From: JACKII01 sp963807085
Lineage (GTDB): Bacteria > Pseudomonadota > Alphaproteobacteria > Bin95
Assembly (NCBI GenBank): GCA_963807085.1
Contig: CAWEBB010000032.1
Location: 372,001-436,000, forward strand
Direction of reading: 5' to 3'
Length of the DNA stretch: 64,000 nt
The position numbers and the translations under genes were made by a program. Of this stretch, positions 36,433 to 45,911 are shown in pieces. A model generated the notes under the pieces. The model was given only the letters and a program-made list of their open reading frames with translations. It did not search any database and was not told the origin of the DNA. The stretch's first letter is position 1, and every line of letters starts with the position of its first letter.

Positions 36433-37798
36433 CTATTGCAGCAGAGTGTTCGGCAGCCACAGGGCGATCCCAGGAAAGGCGATCACGATGGCGAGGCCAA
36501 TAACCTGCAAGGTGACGAAGGGAATGATGCCCGCGTAGATATCCTGGATCTTCACCGAGTTGGGCGCCACGCCCTTCATATAGAATAGCGCGAAGCCGAA
36601 TGGCGGCGTCAGGAACGATGTCTGCAGGTTTACCGCTACGAGCAGCGCAAACCAGTAGATGACGTCGCGGCCTTCGACATGGGTCCCGAAATCGAGCAAT
36701 TCGACCACCGGTGCGAACACCGGCAGCACGATCAATGTGATTTCGATGAAGTCGAAGAAGAAACCCAGAATGAAAATCGTCGCCATCAACACGATCAGAA
36801 TGCCCCAATCGTGGAACCCAAGGGCGTCGATGCCGTTGATGATGAGAGCTTCGCCGCCGAGCGACCGGAACACATAGCTGAACGCGGTCGCACCCATGAA
36901 GATGAAAAAGATCATCCCGACGATAATCGCCGTCCGCTCACAAACTTCCTTCAGCACGGCGCCGGTCATACGGCCGTTGAAGATCGTCAGGAGAATTGCG
37001 CCGAACGCGCCGACACCGGCGGCTTCGGTGGGCGTGGCCCACCCGGCGAAGATTGAACCCAACACCAGCACCATCAGGAATACCGGCGGGATGAAACCCT
37101 TGAGGACCATTTTCCCGAGTGAGCCATGGGCCGTGACAAGCGAATCGTCCCGCACCGCGCGGGGCCATGCTGGGCTTCACATTGGCGATAATCAGGATAT
37201 AGAAAAGGTAAAGCCCCGACAGCAGCAGGCCGGGGAAAATCGCGCCCAGGAACAGGTTGCCGACGGAGATTGCCAGCAGATCCGCCATGATCACCAGCAT
37301 GATGCTGGGCGGAATCAGAATGCCGAGCGTGGCCGAGGCCGCGATGGTGCCGGTCGAAAGGCTTTTTGCATAACCGGCCCGCAGCATGGTCGGCAACGCC
37401 ATCAGGGTCATCATCACCACGGAAGCGCCGATAATGCCGGTGGTCGCCGCCATGATCGTGCCCATGATGGTCACCGACATGGCGAGCCCGCCCGGGATTT
37501 TCTTCAGCAGCACATCGAGAATTTCGAGCAGATCCTGTGCGACGCCCGATCGCTCCAGCATTGTGCCCATGAAGATGAAACAGGGCACGGCGACCAGCAC
37601 CAGGTTCTCGACGGCACCGCCCCAGATCCGGACCGGTATGTTGAAAAACTCCATCAGCGCGAACATGTCGAAGTGCCAGCCGATGAAGCCAAACAATAAG
37701 CCGACACCGCCGACGACAAAGGCGACCGGAATACCCGTAAACAGGCCGAAGGCCAGTGCCAGGAACATGATCACCGGGAGATAGTCTTCCCAATACAT
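36433..37798 (-). pseudogene. dctM: TRAP transporter large permease DctM, split by a frameshift
   Basis: The first part (37798 to about 37160) starts MYWEDYLPVIMFLALAFGLFTGIP and carries the DctM core through IMGTIMAATTGIIGASVVMM and SATLGILIPPSIMLVIM. Near KPSMAP the frame changes: the continuation RDDSLVTAHGSLGKMVLKG and the remaining helices to PNTLLQ lie in another frame (36433-37155). The total matches a normal DctM of about 455 residues with about 12 membrane helices. A single base seems lost in the CCCGCGCGGTGCGGG stretch near 37155-37165. This could be a real inactivating mutation or a sequencing/assembly error in a GC-rich run; the rest of the sequence is well preserved, which favours a recent event or an error. 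Confidence 0.85.
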
Positions 37799-37828
37799 TG
37801 AGGGTTATTCCTTCCGGGCCGCCGGCCG

Positions 37829-38551
37829 TTAATATTTGATTTCCGGGTGAGTATCGTCGCCGATCCCTTTGTCGGCATGGTCCAGGTCGTCTTCTAGCGT
37901 ATGGCCAGGGCCGAAGACCTCTTCATCGTCCAGGTGCGGCAAGTGTTCGGCCACCGCCGATGTTAGCATGTTCATCTTCACGTCGCTACGCAGGTGTTCC
38001 GGCCCGAACAGATACACCCACTGCCGCAAAAACGTCACAATACCGGCGATCAGGACCAGAACCAGGCAGACGAGCAGGAAAGACTTGATGACCCAGCGCT
38101 CGCTCAGGCCGGTCATGGCCGCCGACGCTTCATGAGAGAAGTAGGCGCGGCTGATGAAATTCCAGCACAGAATACCGATCACGATCGTGTACGGAAACAG
38201 GAAGACGACCAGGCCGAACAACTCGATCCAGGCCTGCTTGCGGTTGCTGACCTTTTCCCGCAAGACGTCCACGCGCACATGCGCGTTCATGGTGTAGGAA
38301 AAGCCAACGGCCAGCATGAACAGCGCACCGTGAAGATGCCATTCCCATTCCTGCAGCTTGGTCGGCGACAGATAGTCGTAAAGAGCGGGCGATTGCTGGA
38401 TCGCCTGCTGGATCCCGCCACCGAACAATTTTCGGGTCAGCACGTCGAACATGATGATGGCGATCAATGGCAGGATCAGCCAAGAGCCGAGCCGTCCGAA
38501 GAATTGCGGGATCTTTTCTAGCGAATCCGCCACTTCGAGCATTTTACGCAT
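37829..38551 (-). CDS. dctQ: TRAP transporter small permease DctQ
   Basis: 240 residues from ATG 38551; a longer frame begins with TTG. Four membrane segments (LGSWLILPLIAIIMFDVLTR, LHGALFMLAVGFSYTMNAHV, FGLVVFLFPYTIVIGILCW and FLLVCLVLVLIAGIVTFLRQ) with the family element AHVRVDVL. It is longer than usual because of a loop after helix 1 and an acidic cytosolic tail of about 45 residues. DctQ pairs with DctM to form the membrane part of a Na+/H+-driven importer. It lies between dctP and dctM, 30 bp from dctM. Confidence 0.9.
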   Translation of the reverse strand: MRKMLEVADSLEKIPQFFGRLGSWLILPLIAIIMFDVLTRKLFGGGIQQAIQQSPALYDYLSPTKLQEWEWHLHGALFMLAVGFSYTMNAHVRVDVLREKVSNRKQAWIELFGLVVFLFPYTIVIGILCWNFISRAYFSHEASAAMTGLSERWVIKSFLLVCLVLVLIAGIVTFLRQWVYLFGPEHLRSDVKMNMLTSAVAEHLPHLDDEEVFGPGHTLEDDLDHADKGIGDDTHPEIKY

Positions 38552-38687
38552 GAACGCTTCCAACCTAGTTTGATGTTCGGCCCTTTGATCGGGCCGTTCT
38601 TTGACAATCGATACGGCGTCAACAAACGAACAAAGACAGGCGTCGAGGTCAATGGGTTACGCGACTTTTCCCGACGCCGCAACGAAA

Positions 38688-38728
38688 GCGCCGGCCGATC
38701 CTTGGTGCCTTGAGGGACCGGCCGGCGC
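38688..38728 (-). promoter_or_regulatory. Strong stem-loop between dctP and dctQ
   Basis: On the minus strand GCGCCGGCCG pairs perfectly with CGGCCGGCGC, extended by a G-U and three more pairs, with a loop of about 13 bases. It starts 9 bases after the dctP stop and is followed by only three T. It is more likely a partial terminator or 3'-end stabiliser that keeps the binding protein more abundant than the permeases than a full terminator. Confidence 0.7.
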
Positions 38729-38736
38729 GGAGAATT

Positions 38737-39789
38737 TTACTTCAGGTATCCATTGTCGCCCCAAACCTTATATTCCTCGCGAAATTTGGAGTAGGATGCC
38801 CAAATCTTTTTGGCATCTTCATTGTCGGCGATTTCGGTCGCGATAACCTCTTCCCAGCCTTTTTCCAGCTCGTTCAGGATGTCATCCGGCCAACGGTGAA
38901 TGGTGACACCCTTCGATTCGTGGAAGGCCATTGCCGCACCTTGAATTGCCTCGCCTTCGGCAAAACCGCGCAGGGTCTGCGCCTGGCAGGCCTGCTCGAC
39001 CATGATTTTTTGACCATCCGACAGTTCGTTGAACTTGTCCTCATTGAACAGCATTTCGCCGATGGTCGATTGCTGGTGCCAGCCGGGGAAATAGTTGTGC
39101 TTGGCGATCTGCCAAAAGCCGTAGTCCTTGTCGATCGCCGGCATGGAGAACTCGGTCGCATCGATCGAGCCGAGTTCAAGGGCTGGGTAAATATCGCCGC
39201 CCGCCAGCAATTGCGTCGAGACACCGAACTTCTCCATTACCTTGCCGCCCAGCCCGAAGAAGCGCATTTTCAAGCCCTGCAAATCTTCCAGATTGTTGAT
39301 TTCCTTCCGGAACCAGCCGGAGGACTCCGGCGGGATCAGGTTGCAGACAAACATCTTGATATTGTCGCGCCCATACATTTCATCCGCCAGTTCCTGGCCG
39401 CCGCCGTGGCGCATCCAGGCCAGGTATTCGCCACCGCGCGGTCCGAAAGGCACGGCGGAGAAGAACGCGTAGGCGAAGTTCTTGTGAACGTTATAGCCGG
39501 GCGTGCCCCACGCGCCGTCGATGGAGCCAGCCGCAACAGGATCATAATATTGTGTGCTCGGGACCAGCGCGCCGGGCTCGAACACCTTCATGGAGACTTC
39601 ACCGCCAGACATCGCTTCGACCGCTTCCGCAACATTATGCGGTCCGGGTCCGATAATGACGATGTTCTTGCCGAATGCCGAATGGATTTTCATCCGTACC
39701 CGGGCATCCGCGTCGCCAATCGATGCCATGGTGCCGGTGGCGATGACGGCAACAGCCGCAGCGCCTTTCATCAGAGTGTTTAGACGCAT
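38737..39789 (-). CDS. dctP: TRAP transporter substrate-binding protein DctP, copy 1
   Basis: 350 residues with a signal peptide (about 1-29, ending IGDADA before RVRMKIHSAFG). The periplasmic DctP/TAXI-like fold shows FEPGALVPSTQYYDPVAAGSIDGAWG, FFGLGGKVMEKFGVSTQLLAGGDIYPALELGSIDA and HNYFPGWHQQSTIGEM, motifs of the branch that binds alpha-keto or hydroxy acids. GGGAGG lies 6 bases before the ATG. It is first in the dctP-dctQ-dctM run. By eye roughly three quarters of its residues match copy 2, so the two arose by tandem duplication. Confidence 0.93.
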   Translation of the reverse strand: MRLNTLMKGAAAVAVIATGTMASIGDADARVRMKIHSAFGKNIVIIGPGPHNVAEAVEAMSGGEVSMKVFEPGALVPSTQYYDPVAAGSIDGAWGTPGYNVHKNFAYAFFSAVPFGPRGGEYLAWMRHGGGQELADEMYGRDNIKMFVCNLIPPESSGWFRKEINNLEDLQGLKMRFFGLGGKVMEKFGVSTQLLAGGDIYPALELGSIDATEFSMPAIDKDYGFWQIAKHNYFPGWHQQSTIGEMLFNEDKFNELSDGQKIMVEQACQAQTLRGFAEGEAIQGAAMAFHESKGVTIHRWPDDILNELEKGWEEVIATEIADNEDAKKIWASYSKFREEYKVWGDNGYLK

Positions 39790-39984
39790 GGATCCTCCCA
39801 GACGTTCTCATTGTTATTATGCATGCAGATAAGAGCGTTGCCTAAGTGCATGCGTTCTTTGCATATCTGATCTGCGTAGAACGTTGGATTAGAAGCACGT
39901 TTCAGAGGCGGTCTCAAGCGGCGATTACTGGTGTGGGCAACGGGGGCAGGCGCAACCGCCATCCGCGACTTCACCGCGAACCGC

Positions 39985-40020
39985 AAAAAAAGAGCGGCGC
40001 AACTATTTGCTGCGCCGCTC
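39985..40020 (-). terminator. Rho-independent terminator after dctP copy 2
   Basis: GAGCGGCGCA pairs perfectly with TGCGCCGCTC around a nine-base loop, followed on the minus strand by seven T. It lies 58 bp past the stop of dctP copy 2 and separates its transcript from dctP copy 1, which has its own leader of about 195 bp. Confidence 0.88.
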
Positions 40021-40077
40021 TGGCAAATGCCGCTGTCCCGGCGAACTCAACTTACAATCCGCCGGTTCCAGACGGCT

Positions 40078-41127
40078 TTAGTTCAGATACCCATTCACCC
40101 GCCAGATCTCGTACTTGTCGCGGAAGGTCGAGTAAGACTCCCAAATATTCTTGGCGTCTTCGCTTTCCTTGATTTCTTCGGCGATGACTTCCTGCCAGGC
40201 TTCCTCGAACTTGGCCAGATCTTCGTCGCTCCAGCGGTGGATGGTGACGCCCTTGGACTGATGGAAGGCCATCGCGTCGGCCTGTCCGGCCTCGCCCTCG
40301 GCAAAGCCGCGCATGACCTGCGCCTGGCAGGCCTGGTCGACCATTACCTTCTGACTGTCGGACAGCTCATTGAACTTGTCCATGTTGATCAGCAACTCGC
40401 CGATGGTCGACTGCTGATGCCAGCCCGGGAAATAGTTGTGCTTGGCGATCTGCCAGAAACCAGAGTCCCGGTCGATGGCGGGCATGGAGTATTCGGTGGC
40501 GTCGATCGAGCCCAGCTCCAGCGCGGGATAGATATCGCCACCCGCGAGCAGTTGCGTCGAGACCCCGAATTTTTCCATGACCTTGGCGCCCAGGCCGAAG
40601 AACCGCATCTTCATGCCGTTCAGATCGTCCAGGGACTTGATCTCCTTGCGGAACCAGCCGGAGGATTCCGGCGGAATGATGTTGCACACGAACATCTTGA
40701 TATTGTCGCGCGCATACATCTCGTCGGCCAATTCCTGACCGCCGCCATGCCTCATCCACGCCAGATATTCGCCGGCGCGGGGGCCGAACGGCACCGACGC
40801 GAAAAAGGCATAGGCGAAATTTTTGTGCACGTTGAAGCCCGGCGTGCCCCAGGCGCCATCGATGGAGCCGGCAGAGACCGCATCAAAATATTGCGTGCCC
40901 GGCACCAGTGCGCCCGGCTCGAAGATCTTCATGACGACTTCGCCGTCCGACATTTTCTCGACCGCATCGGCTACATGATAGGGCCCGGGGCCGATGACGA
41001 AAATGTTGCGGCCATAGGCGGAGTGGATCTTCATCCGCACCCGGGCGTCGGCTTCGCCGATGGCGGCCATGGCGGTCGTCGCCACGGCGGCAATCGCCAA
41101 GCCTTTGGTGAGACAGTTGAAGCGCAT
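40078..41127 (-). CDS. dctP: TRAP transporter substrate-binding protein DctP, copy 2
   Basis: 349 residues; start at ATG 41127, with GGAGGAAACA directly upstream. Signal peptide about 1-28 (ending IGEADA), then RVRMKIHSAYG and the same ordered motifs as copy 1: FEPGALVPGTQYFDAVSAGSIDGAWG, LAGGDIYPALELGSIDATEYS and HNYFPGWHQQSTIGELL. No permease genes follow it; a strong terminator does. It therefore either shares the permeases of the neighbouring operon or serves as a sensor or second-specificity binding protein (inference). It lies 160 bp after the second acyl-CoA dehydrogenase on the same strand. Confidence 0.93.
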   Translation of the reverse strand: MRFNCLTKGLAIAAVATTAMAAIGEADARVRMKIHSAYGRNIFVIGPGPYHVADAVEKMSDGEVVMKIFEPGALVPGTQYFDAVSAGSIDGAWGTPGFNVHKNFAYAFFASVPFGPRAGEYLAWMRHGGGQELADEMYARDNIKMFVCNIIPPESSGWFRKEIKSLDDLNGMKMRFFGLGAKVMEKFGVSTQLLAGGDIYPALELGSIDATEYSMPAIDRDSGFWQIAKHNYFPGWHQQSTIGELLINMDKFNELSDSQKVMVDQACQAQVMRGFAEGEAGQADAMAFHQSKGVTIHRWSDEDLAKFEEAWQEVIAEEIKESEDAKNIWESYSTFRDKYEIWRVNGYLN

Positions 41128-41287
41128 TGTTTCCTCCTTGATTAACCCGTACGGCCCGGTTGGTGGTGCCGATCTGGCGCCCGATGCGCCGAAAACAAAC
41201 CGGCGCAGATTTCTCCGCACCGGTTGGCCGATTGAAACAGGTTTGCGTGGGCGGCTCAAGCCGCCGGAACGCATCGAGCCGAGGGAC

Positions 41288-42496
<1,209 letters not shown>

Positions 42497-42520
42497 GGGG
42501 CGGCTCCTTGGTATTGTGTC

Positions 42521-42543
42521 CAACCAACAGTTAAGGTTGGTTG
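42521..42543. promoter_or_regulatory. Candidate operator: perfect inverted repeat in divergent promoter
   Basis: CAACCAAC, a seven-base spacer, then GTTGGTTG: an exact 8-bp inverted repeat in the 78-bp gap between the divergent starts of the acyl-CoA dehydrogenase and the RraA-like gene. Size and place fit a dimeric regulator (for example GntR, TetR or LysR class) controlling both directions. No regulator gene is in the neighbourhood. Confidence 0.55.
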
Positions 42544-42574
42544 TAGATGCAAAAAGGTTCAAGGGAAAGATTGC

Positions 42575-43282
42575 ATGAATCAAGCTGAACTTGCCGAAAC
42601 ATTCCGGCAGATATCGACCGCCACTCTAACCATGCAATTGCTGAAGCGCGGCATTCGCCAGGTCTGGATGAGCGGCCCCAAGCCCTTGATCGAAGGGCAG
42701 GACCGGATCGCCGGCCCGGCCTTCACCCTGCGCTTCATCCCGGGGCGCGAGGACCTGAGCGGGCCGGACATCCTGAAGCGCACCGATCTGGCCCAGCGGC
42801 GCGCCATCGAGGAATGCCCGGAGGGGCACATTCTGGTGGTGGACGCGCTTGGCCGGATCGACGGGGCGGCGATCGGCGACATTCTGGCGACGCGGCTGCA
42901 GATGCGCGGCGTCGCCGGCATGGTCAGCGACTCGAACGTGCGCGACGCGGATGGCGTGCGCGCGAGCGGTCTGCCGGTTTGGTGTCCGGGCGCGGCGGCG
43001 CCGGCCTCCGTCGCGAGCCTGTCGGACGGGGACCTGCAGGTGCCCATCGGCTGCGGCGGTGTCGCCGTGATCCCCGGAGACTGGATCGTCTGCGACAATG
43101 ACGGCGTCGTGGTGGTGCCCCAGGCCCTGGTCGAAGAGGTCGCCGCGGGCGGTCTGGAGCAGGAACTGCACGAGCAGTTCATCCTGCAACAGGTGAAGGA
43201 CGGCGCGCGCATACCCGGCACCTATCCTCCGAACGAGGAAAACCTGGCGAAGTACCGGGAATGGAAGGCGAGACGAGGCTGA
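42575..43282 (+). CDS. RraA-like family protein (HMG/oxaloacetate aldolase fold)
   Basis: 235 residues. The fold of RraA, 4-hydroxy-4-methyl-2-oxoglutarate aldolase and related proteins is seen in TLTMQLLKRGIRQVWM, VVDALGRIDGAAIGDILATRLQMRGVAGMVSDSNVRDADGVR and VIPGDWIVCDNDGVVVVP. In the aldolases the pattern is D-G-x-x-R-D; here it is SDSNVRD, keeping the Arg-Asp pair. RNase E inhibition is improbable in this context, and a small-molecule lyase or decarboxylase role is more likely. It is first of a rightward operon with a nitronate monooxygenase (13-bp gap) and a MetE-like gene. Confidence 0.82.
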   Translation: MNQAELAETFRQISTATLTMQLLKRGIRQVWMSGPKPLIEGQDRIAGPAFTLRFIPGREDLSGPDILKRTDLAQRRAIEECPEGHILVVDALGRIDGAAIGDILATRLQMRGVAGMVSDSNVRDADGVRASGLPVWCPGAAAPASVASLSDGDLQVPIGCGGVAVIPGDWIVCDNDGVVVVPQALVEEVAAGGLEQELHEQFILQQVKDGARIPGTYPPNEENLAKYREWKARRG

Positions 43283-43295
43283 GGAACCCGCTGCG

Positions 43296-44228
43296 ATGAC
43301 GCTGCCCGAATCGCTGTCCACGCGCCTCCGCCTGCCGCTGATCGCGGCGCCGATGTTCCTGGTCTCCGGGCCGGAGCTGGTGATTGCGGCCTGCAAGGCT
43401 GGCGTCATCGGCTCGTTTCCGACCGCGAACTGCCGGACGCTCGACGATCTGGAGCAGTGGCTCGCGCGGATGCGGGACGAACTCGCGTACAAGGACGCGC
43501 CGGTCGCGCCGAACCTCATCGTGCACCGCTCGAACAGCCGCCTGGCGGACGACCTCAAGCTGGTGTGCAAGCACGAGCCGCCCATGGTGATCGCCAGCGT
43601 CGGCTCGCCCGCGCCGATCGTGGACGCAATTCATGGCTATGGCGGGCTGGTGTTTGCCGACATTGCCTCAATGCGCCATGCGGAGAAGGCGATTGAGGCG
43701 GGCGCGGACGGCCTGATCCTGCTGACGGCTGGGGCGGGCGGGCAGACCGGCTGGGCCAATCCCTTCGCCTTCGTCCGCGGCGTGCGCCGGATCTTCGACG
43801 GGCCGGTCGTGCTGGCGGGTGGCGTCGGCGACGGCCAGGCTCTGCGTGCCGCGGAGGTGCTGGGCTGCGACCTTGCCTATATGGGCACGCGCTTCATCGC
43901 GACCGCCGAGAGCATGGCGAAGCGGGCCTACAAGGACATGCTGGTATCTTCTCGTCTGGACGACGTAAAGCTGACCCGCGCCATGACCGGCCTGGAGACC
44001 AATATGCTGATCCCGTCATTGCTGGCGGCGGGGCTGGATCCGGACAACCTGCCGGAGCGGGGCTCGGTCGCCATCGACAAGGACATCAACCCGAACGCGC
44101 CGCGCCGCTGGAAAGACGTCTGGTCCGCCGGGCATTCGGTGCAGATGGTGGATGGCGTGCCCAGCGTGGCGGACCTGGTGGAGCGGATCGCCGAAGAGCA
44201 TGCGGCGGCGCGAAAGGAATTCGGCTAA
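43296..44228 (+). CDS. Nitronate monooxygenase (2-nitropropane dioxygenase) family
   Basis: 310 residues, an FMN-dependent TIM barrel. It shows RLRLPLIAAPMFLVSGPELVIAAC, GADGLILLTAGAGGQTGWANPF, LAGGVGDGQALRAAEVLGCDLAYMGTRFIATAES and a final VADLVERIAEE. The His that acts as base in true nitronate monooxygenases (A-G-G-H-x-G) is not seen; the site here reads GAGGQTG, which leaves substrate and reaction open. Its stop overlaps the ATG of the next gene (TAATG). Confidence 0.83.
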   Translation: MTLPESLSTRLRLPLIAAPMFLVSGPELVIAACKAGVIGSFPTANCRTLDDLEQWLARMRDELAYKDAPVAPNLIVHRSNSRLADDLKLVCKHEPPMVIASVGSPAPIVDAIHGYGGLVFADIASMRHAEKAIEAGADGLILLTAGAGGQTGWANPFAFVRGVRRIFDGPVVLAGGVGDGQALRAAEVLGCDLAYMGTRFIATAESMAKRAYKDMLVSSRLDDVKLTRAMTGLETNMLIPSLLAAGLDPDNLPERGSVAIDKDINPNAPRRWKDVWSAGHSVQMVDGVPSVADLVERIAEEHAAARKEFG

Positions 44229-45298
44229 TGTTTTCCAACCTCCCCCTCCTGCCCGCCATGGGCGTCGGTAGCCACGCGGCGCCGGGCTGGCTATTCAGCT
44301 TCCGCGAGGCGATGCGAGCGGGCAAGACCGGCCCCGCCGATGTGGACGAGGCTTATGGCGACGCGACCCGCACCGCCATTGCCGACCAGATCCAGGCCGG
44401 CATGGACGTATTCAGCGACGGCGAGTTGACGCGGGACCGCTTCGTCTATGCCATGTACGATCGTCTGACGGGCCTGGTCCGCCAGCCGGTGGCGCGCAGG
44501 CTGGGCGTACCAGGCTATGACCGCACGCCCGGCTATATCGCCGACGAGCGGGTGAGCGCCCCGGAAGGGCTGGGCCTGCTTGCAGACTACCACTTCCTGA
44601 AGCGGGAAGTGACGCGGCAACTCGGGGCCGAGGCGGCGGCAAAGCGCCTGAAGATGGCACTGCCGGGGCCGATCACCTTTGTCCGCAACATCCAGCCGGG
44701 CGCCGCCTATGCCGGGGAAGCAGAGCCGGGCCATGCGCTGCTCGCCGATCTGGTCGGCGTGATCGGCGCCGAGGTCAAGGCGCTGGTCGATGCCGGCTGC
44801 TCGATGGTGCAGCTGGACGAACCGGGCCTGACCCACGACTCCGACTGGCTCGCCCGCGGCGACGCCGTCGCGGCCATCAACAAGGCAGGCGAGGCGGCGC
44901 GGGGCGGCTTTGCCGTGCATGTCTGCTTTGGCAACAATGCGAGCCGCCCCTATACGCCGCGGGATTTCGACCGGCTGCGCGATGCGCTGGAAGGCTTGAC
45001 CCCCGATATGCTGGTGCTGGAATTCGCCAATCGCGAGATGGCGGGCGCAGAGTTGGTGGCGGGCCTATCGAATCCGGCTCGGATCGCTGCCGGCGTCGTG
45101 GATGTGAAAAGCTTCCACGAGGAGACCGCCGACGACGTCGCCCGACGGGTTGACAAATTGCTGAAGGCCGGCATTTCGGCCGAGCGGCTGGCGCTGACCG
45201 CCGATTGCGGCCTCTCCGCCATTCCGCGGTGGCTGGGCGTGCGCAAGCTGGAGGCGCTGGGGGCGGGTGCGAAGCTGGTGCGTGGGCGGTTGGAGTGA
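44228..45298 (+). CDS. Cobalamin-independent methionine synthase II-like (MetE C-terminal domain) protein
   Basis: 356 residues equal to the catalytic C-terminal barrel of MetE without the N-terminal half. Zinc-site residues are present: His and Cys in VHVCFGNN, and the last Cys in LTADCGLSAIPRW; the VQLDEPGLTHD segment is the family Asp-Glu motif. Such stand-alone proteins act in archaeal methionine synthesis or as methyl transferases in degradation pathways. Its coupling to an RraA-like and a nitronate-monooxygenase-like gene suggests a catabolic demethylation role (inference). Confidence 0.83.
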   Translation: MFSNLPLLPAMGVGSHAAPGWLFSFREAMRAGKTGPADVDEAYGDATRTAIADQIQAGMDVFSDGELTRDRFVYAMYDRLTGLVRQPVARRLGVPGYDRTPGYIADERVSAPEGLGLLADYHFLKREVTRQLGAEAAAKRLKMALPGPITFVRNIQPGAAYAGEAEPGHALLADLVGVIGAEVKALVDAGCSMVQLDEPGLTHDSDWLARGDAVAAINKAGEAARGGFAVHVCFGNNASRPYTPRDFDRLRDALEGLTPDMLVLEFANREMAGAELVAGLSNPARIAAGVVDVKSFHEETADDVARRVDKLLKAGISAERLALTADCGLSAIPRWLGVRKLEALGAGAKLVRGRLE

Positions 45299-45334
45299 AG
45301 GCCGGGAGGAACAGCGGAGGAATCCAATACCACG

Positions 45335-45818
45335 GTGACCGTCGGGAACCTGAAAGCGCTTGGGGCGGAGCGACTGGCCGAGACCGTGTTCGATTTTGCC
45401 GAGCGCAAGAAGGCCATCAAACGCCGCTTGCGGCTGGAGCTCTCCGGCAGCCTTTCGAGCGCAAAGGCAGCTTCCGAGATGGTGCGGAGCGGGCCGGCGA
45501 TTTCCGGCGGGGAAACGCCGGAGGGCTCGAATTGCACGCAGCCGCGCTGGATACGACCTTTCCGCTGGCGTCCTTAGTGCTGCGGCGCGAGTCAATTTGA
45601 GATGTCCTGGACCGCGGCAATTCCGGCGACTATGACATCGCCGCCGACAGCCTGGCCGCATACAAAAGCCCGGCGGAACGCCTCGGCGCGGAAACGGAAA
45701 ATGCCTTGCCGGAACCGGGCCCGCACGATGCGTTGTTCGCGGAGTTGCGCAAGCGCCATTCCTGCAAACGCTCGTTTTGGGCAGCGGTCGAGAAGATGAA
45801 GCCGGTGCCGGAAGAGTT
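45335..45818 (+). pseudogene. DUF6880-like protein, decayed
   Basis: Starting at a GTG with GGAGGAA upstream, VGNLKALGAERLAETVFDFAERKKAIKRRLRLEL resembles the N-terminus of DUF6880 proteins. After about 45 codons the reading loses character. From 45529 another frame gives ELHAAALDTTFPLASLVLRRESI, a TGA at about 45598-45600, then DVLDRGNSGDYDIAADSLAAY and LFAELRKRHSCKRSFWAAVE, which resembles the family C-terminus. The expected middle (over 200 residues) is missing. Frameshift, deletion and nonsense codon together mean a dead gene. Confidence 0.7.
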
Positions 45819-45911
45819 AGGTTGCAATCGGCTGGCCGGTTGCGCCCGGCTGCGTTACGATACGGTCGGCAGAGACCTACGATCAGCAAGTACCCACAAA
45901 AGGAATAGCCC

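Noticed and set aside
45590..45610. In-frame TGA as a possible selenocysteine codon (selC is present)
   Set aside because: The family is not a redox enzyme, the expected residue there is not Cys, and the gene also has a frameshift and a large deletion, so it is a plain nonsense codon.
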